DNA from: JBJXGF01 sp046153015
GTDB taxonomy: Bacteria; Actinomycetota; Acidimicrobiia; Acidimicrobiales; CAIXPF01
Assembly (NCBI GenBank): GCA_046153015.1
Contig: JBJXGF010000155.1
Location: forward strand, 1-9,050
DNA: 9,050 nt
Direction of reading: 5' to 3'
Shown: piece by piece, positions 6,381-9,050 of the stretch
Layout of the letters: each line of letters begins with the position of its first letter
Numbering within the stretch: the first letter of the stretch is position 1
Made by a program: the position numbers and the translations under genes
The notes under the pieces: model-generated
The model's input: the letters and a program-made list of their open reading frames with translations, nothing else
Told to the model about the DNA's origin: nothing
Database searches by the model: none

Positions 6381-6416
6381 GTCGAGATGCTCCGGTGACG
6401 AAACACACCACGGGCG
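6381..6416 (-). repeat. intergenic element copy A
   Basis: A 36-bp unit reading GTCGAGATGCTCCGGTGACG and onward on the plus strand. It matches copy B at 34 of 36 positions. Read on the minus strand its core is TTTCGTCACCGGAGCATCTC, the same core as copies C and D. Confidence 0.8.
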
Positions 6417-6473
6417 GCGTCGCGCGCCCCACCGCGAGGCCGCCGCCGGCCCCGCCCCCATGGGCCGCACCCC

Positions 6474-6509
6474 GTCGAGATTCTCCGGTGACGAAACCCA
6501 CCACGGGCG
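6474..6509 (-). repeat. intergenic element copy B
   Basis: Direct repeat of copy A, 93 bp downstream. The minus-strand core is TTTCGTCACCGGAGAATCTC, which differs from copy D by a single base over those 20 positions. Confidence 0.8.
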
Positions 6510-6544
6510 CTGCCCGCCCCACCCCAGCCGCCGTCGGGCCCTGA

Positions 6545-6601
6545 GCGACACCAGCCCCGCCGTTTCGACACCGGAGAAACCCCACACACCCGACGCCGGC
6601 A
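6545..6601 (+). repeat. intergenic element copy C
   Basis: A 57-bp unit, about 86% identical to copy D and in opposite orientation to A and B. The core is TTTCGACACCGGAGAAACCC. A second CGACACC lies exactly 20 bp upstream of the one in the core (6546 and 6566), the spacing of two helical turns. Confidence 0.8.
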
Positions 6602-6626
6602 TCCCCCGCTCCCCCGCCCCGAGGGC

Positions 6627-6683
6627 GCGACACCGGCCCCGGCATTTCGACACCGGAGAATCTCCACGCTCCCGGCGCCGGCA
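6627..6683 (+). repeat. intergenic element copy D
   Basis: A 57-bp direct repeat of copy C, 82 bp downstream. The core is TTTCGACACCGGAGAATCTC and contains the dyad GGAGA-A-TCTCC. It repeats the 20-bp spacing of CGACACC (6628 and 6648). It ends about 40 bp before the tldD -10 box. Confidence 0.8.
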
Positions 6684-6696
6684 GGCCCGCCGGCGC
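6675..6696. repeat. GC-rich hairpin upstream of tldD
   Basis: GCGCCGGC (6675-6682) and GCCGGCGC (6689-6696) form an 8-bp perfect stem with a 6-base loop, 27 bp before the TACGAT box. It overlaps the end of repeat copy D. It could end read-through transcription from the left or be part of the repeat structure. There is no T tract. Confidence 0.4.
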
Positions 6697-6723
6697 TCGA
6701 GGCTCCGGGCTCGGGCCGGCGGG

Positions 6724-6729
6724 TACGAT
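6724..6729 (+). promoter_or_regulatory. -10 box of a leaderless promoter (TACGAT)
   Basis: TACGAT starts 12 nt before the GTG at 6736, the same hexamer and spacing as before the gene at 1438. No ribosome binding site lies between. It supports GTG 6736 as the tldD start. Confidence 0.6.
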
Positions 6730-6735
6730 CCGAGC

Positions 6736-8184
6736 GTGTTCCACCTCGCCGCCGAGGCCGTGCAGGCCGCGCTCGACGCCGGCGCCCGCTACGCCGACGC
6801 CCGGGCGCTCACGGCGCGCTCGCAGACGATCTCGGCCCGTAACGGCCAGATCGAGGACCTCGACCAGACGGAATCGTCGGGCGTGGGGGTCCGGGCGCTG
6901 ATCGGCTCGTCGTGGGGCTTCTTCGCCACGGCCGAGCTGACCGAGCGAGCCGCCCGTCATGCGGGCGAGCTGGCCGCGACCACCGCCCGGTCGTCGCACG
7001 CGGCGCCCGGCCCGCCCCTCGCCTTGGCCGATGCGCCGGTGGTGTCGGCCGACTGGTCGACCCCGGTCGCCGAGGATCCCTTCGCCGTGCCGCTCGACGA
7101 ACGGTGCGGGCTGCTCGTCGACGTCACTGCCGGCCTCGTGGCCGTGCCCGGCGTGGCCCAGGGCGTGGCGTCGCTCGCGTTCTGGGACACCGACAAGCAT
7201 TTCGTGTCGAGCCACGGCAGCCGCATCCATCAGCGGCTCGTGGAGAGCGGCGGCGGCATGAGCGCCACCGCCGTGGGCGACGCCGAGACCCAGGTGCGCT
7301 CCTACCCGCAGTCCTTCGGCCAGTTCGAGTCCGGCGGGTACGAGGTGATCCGCCGCTTCGACCTGCCCGGCCACGTGGCTCGGGTGGCGGAGGAGGCCGT
7401 GGCGCTGCTCACCGCGCCGCCGTGCCCGGCCGGGGTGACCACGTTGATCCTCGACGGCAGCCAGACCGCGCTGCAGATCCACGAGTCGGTCGGTCACGCC
7501 GTGGAGCTCGACCGGATCCTGGGCTGGGAGGCGGCCTTCGCCGGCACCTCGTTCCTCGAGCTGGCCGAGCTCGGCCGCCTGCGGTACGGCTCGCCGCTCA
7601 TGCAGATCACCGCCGACGCCACGCTGCCCGGCGCCCTAGGTACGTTCGGCTTCGACGACGAGGGCGTGCCTGCCCAGCGCGTCGACATCGTCCGCGACGG
7701 GATCTGGGTCGGCGTGCTCTCGGGCCGCGACTCGGCCGCCCTGGCCGGGGTGGCGCCGGGCGGCATGGTGCGCGCCGACGGCTTCAACCGCCTCCCCATG
7801 GTGCGCATGACCAACGTGGGCCTGCTGCCCGGCGCCGGCTCGCTGGACGACCTGGTGGCCGACACCGACGACGGCGTGCTGATGAGCACCAACCGCTCGT
7901 GGTCGATCGACGATCGCCGCCTCAACTTCCAGTTCGGCTGCGAAGCGGCGTGGGAGATCAAGCGGGGCCGCCGCGGCCGGCTGCTCCGCAACCCCACGTA
8001 CACCGGCATCACCCCGCAGTTCTGGGCCGGGCTCGACCGGGTGGCGGGGCCCGCCGAGTGGGTCCATTGGGGGATCCCGAACTGCGGGAAGGGCCAGCCG
8101 ATGCAGTCGGCGCACACCGCGCACTCGGCCAGCCCCACACGTTTTCGCAACGTGCGCATCGGCGTGACCGGCAGCGGCCGATGA
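6736..8184 (+). CDS. tldD: TldD metalloprotease (peptidase family U62/M103)
   Basis: A 482-residue protease subunit, nearly the same length as E. coli TldD (481). TldD and TldE form a heterodimeric zinc protease that digests unfolded peptides. In E. coli it matures microcin B17 and degrades the antitoxin CcdA. The TldD-specific HExxxH motif is present as His249-Glu250-Ser-Val-Gly-His254 in LQIHESVGHAVELDR. Cys450 in PNCGKGQPMQS fits the third zinc ligand seen in E. coli TldD. The N-terminal domain shows the family pattern at 31-55 (TISARNGQIEDLDQTESSGVGV). GTG 6736 is chosen because it fits the family N-terminus and the leaderless -10 box; longer in-frame starts would run through the repeats. 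The stop overlaps the start of tldE by 4 bp. No obvious peptide precursor, YcaO or toxin-antitoxin gene lies in the window, so a general role is as likely as a modified-peptide one. Confidence 0.94.
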   Translation: MFHLAAEAVQAALDAGARYADARALTARSQTISARNGQIEDLDQTESSGVGVRALIGSSWGFFATAELTERAARHAGELAATTARSSHAAPGPPLALADAPVVSADWSTPVAEDPFAVPLDERCGLLVDVTAGLVAVPGVAQGVASLAFWDTDKHFVSSHGSRIHQRLVESGGGMSATAVGDAETQVRSYPQSFGQFESGGYEVIRRFDLPGHVARVAEEAVALLTAPPCPAGVTTLILDGSQTALQIHESVGHAVELDRILGWEAAFAGTSFLELAELGRLRYGSPLMQITADATLPGALGTFGFDDEGVPAQRVDIVRDGIWVGVLSGRDSAALAGVAPGGMVRADGFNRLPMVRMTNVGLLPGAGSLDDLVADTDDGVLMSTNRSWSIDDRRLNFQFGCEAAWEIKRGRRGRLLRNPTYTGITPQFWAGLDRVAGPAEWVHWGIPNCGKGQPMQSAHTAHSASPTRFRNVRIGVTGSGR

Positions 8185-9050
8185 GCGCCGGCGCCGCACC
8201 CTCGGGCGAGCAGCTGGCCGAGCTGTGCCGCGCCGCCCTGCGCGAGGCGCGCCGCCACGCCGACGAGGCGGAGGCGCTGGCCGTTCACACGGCGGCCGGG
8301 CTCACCCGCTTCGCCAACTCGTTCATCCACCAGAACGTGGCCGAAGAGACCGTCTCGCTGCAGCTTCGGGTGCTGCGCGGGGGCCGCACCGCCACCGCCT
8401 CGACCACCCGGCTCGACGCCGCCGGCCTGGCCGAGTTGGCCACGGCGGCGGCCGCGGCGGCCAACGCCCGGCCGGTGGACCCGAGCTGGCCGGGCTTCGC
8501 GCCGCCCGAGCCCGCGCCCGACCCCGGCCACTGGGACGCCGCCACAGCCGACGCCGGCCCCGACCAGCGGGCCGCGCTCGTCGCCGCTTTCGTGGCCGCC
8601 GGCGCCGGCCTGGCGGCCGCCGGCTACTGCGACACCGAGGCGAGAACCGCGGCGCTGTGCAGCACCACCGGCCACGAGGTGTGGGGGCGCACCACGCGGG
8701 CCACGATCGACGGCATCCAGCAGGGCGGCGGGGTCGCCGGGTCGGCCCACGCCACCTCGATCCGCGTCGCCGACCTGGACGGCGCCGCAGCCGGGGAGCT
8801 GGCCGCGGGACGAGCCCGCCGCGGGCTCGACGCCGCCGACCTGGCCCCCGGCGAGTACGAGGTGGTGCTGGAGCCGGAGTGCGTCGCCACCATCGCCGTG
8901 TTCTTGGGGTTCGAGGCGTTCAGCGCGAAGGCCGTGGCGGAAGGCCGCTCGGGCATCCGCCTCGGCGAGGCCGCGTTCGACCCGGCGTTCGCGCTGGTCG
9001 ACGACGCGCGGGCGCCGGGCAGCCCGGCGCTGGCCTTCGACGCGGAGGGC
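8181..9050 (+). CDS. tldE: TldE/PmbA, non-metal partner of TldD (partial, runs off the right edge)
   Basis: The first 290 residues are visible with no stop, in a family usually about 430-460 residues long, so roughly a third is missing. The ATG at 8181 overlaps the tldD stop as ATGA, so the two subunits are probably translationally coupled and made in equal amounts. The N-terminal domain shows LTRFANSFIHQNVAEETVSLQL (41-62), matching the PmbA/TldE pattern. From 224 on, GEYEVVLEPECVATIAVFLG aligns with the region where TldD has HExxxH; those zinc-binding histidines are absent here, as expected of TldE. The gene order tldD then tldE and the 4-bp overlap support a functional heterodimer. An unusually Ala/Pro-rich stretch (84-125) lies between the first two domains. 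Confidence 0.92.
   Translation, partial: MSAGAAPSGEQLAELCRAALREARRHADEAEALAVHTAAGLTRFANSFIHQNVAEETVSLQLRVLRGGRTATASTTRLDAAGLAELATAAAAAANARPVDPSWPGFAPPEPAPDPGHWDAATADAGPDQRAALVAAFVAAGAGLAAAGYCDTEARTAALCSTTGHEVWGRTTRATIDGIQQGGGVAGSAHATSIRVADLDGAAAGELAAGRARRGLDAADLAPGEYEVVLEPECVATIAVFLGFEAFSAKAVAEGRSGIRLGEAAFDPAFALVDDARAPGSPALAFDAEG

Larger units (their letters stand above)
6311..6735. other. 425-base non-coding stretch with a four-copy repeat cluster
   Basis: No believable gene lies here on either strand. Frames that stay open do so because of base composition and read through the repeats. The stretch holds four copies of a short element in two opposing pairs, an 8-bp GC hairpin, and the tldD promoter at its right end. 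A small inverted repeat, GTCACCG (6369-6375) against CGGTGAC (6393-6399), lies over the first copy. Confidence 0.7.

Noticed and set aside
5858..6667. A minus-strand open frame through the four-copy repeat region
   Set aside because: It runs through repeats and the antisense of the PGPGW gene. The apparent internal peptide repeats merely translate the DNA repeats, and the Arg/Gly-rich composition is not protein-like.
6381..6683. CRISPR array
   Set aside because: The copies are in two orientations, unequal in length and diverged outside the core, with spacings of 82-93 bp. No cas genes are present.

Overview
The window is very GC-rich and densely coding, with nearly all codons ending in G or C. 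An IlvG-type thiamine diphosphate (ThDP) enzyme, a secreted tripeptidyl-aminopeptidase-like lipoprotein and leaderless-looking promoters together suggest a high-GC actinobacterium. A member of Acidimicrobiia is my best guess, but no phylogenetic marker is present, so this is inference.

Layout. (1) Positions 1-1009 hold the 3' end of an unrecognised gene that overlaps, by 4 bp, a SpoU/TrmH-type RNA 2'-O-methyltransferase. (2) Positions 1010-1437 are a 428-base stretch without a supported intact gene. It holds a 19-bp perfect inverted repeat about 80 bp apart (REPIN- or MITE-like) and is bracketed by a 21-bp direct repeat. A lipoprotein-like reading frame remnant lies on the minus strand. (3) Positions 1438-4237 hold a probable two-gene operon: an SsuD-like FMNH2-dependent alkanesulfonate monooxygenase and an IlvG/2-hydroxyacyl-CoA-lyase-like ThDP enzyme. 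(4) A strong hairpin at 4252-4282 separates this operon from a convergent gene at 4289-5845 (minus) for an exported alpha/beta-hydrolase lipoprotein. (5) Divergent from that is a small PGPGW-family membrane protein (5912-6310). (6) Positions 6311-6735 are a second long non-coding stretch. It carries four copies of a short element, two in each orientation. (7) Positions 6736-9050 hold the metalloprotease pair TldD and TldE/PmbA; tldE runs off the window.

The genes look like mostly ordinary chromosomal modules: RNA modification, possible organosulfur or aldehyde metabolism, secreted peptidase, membrane protein and TldD/E protease. The unusual content is in the two intergenic repeat regions. Three of the genes (ssuD-like, PGPGW, tldD) share an identical spacing: a TANNNT box starts exactly 12 nt before the start codon and there is no ribosome binding site. 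This suggests leaderless transcription.
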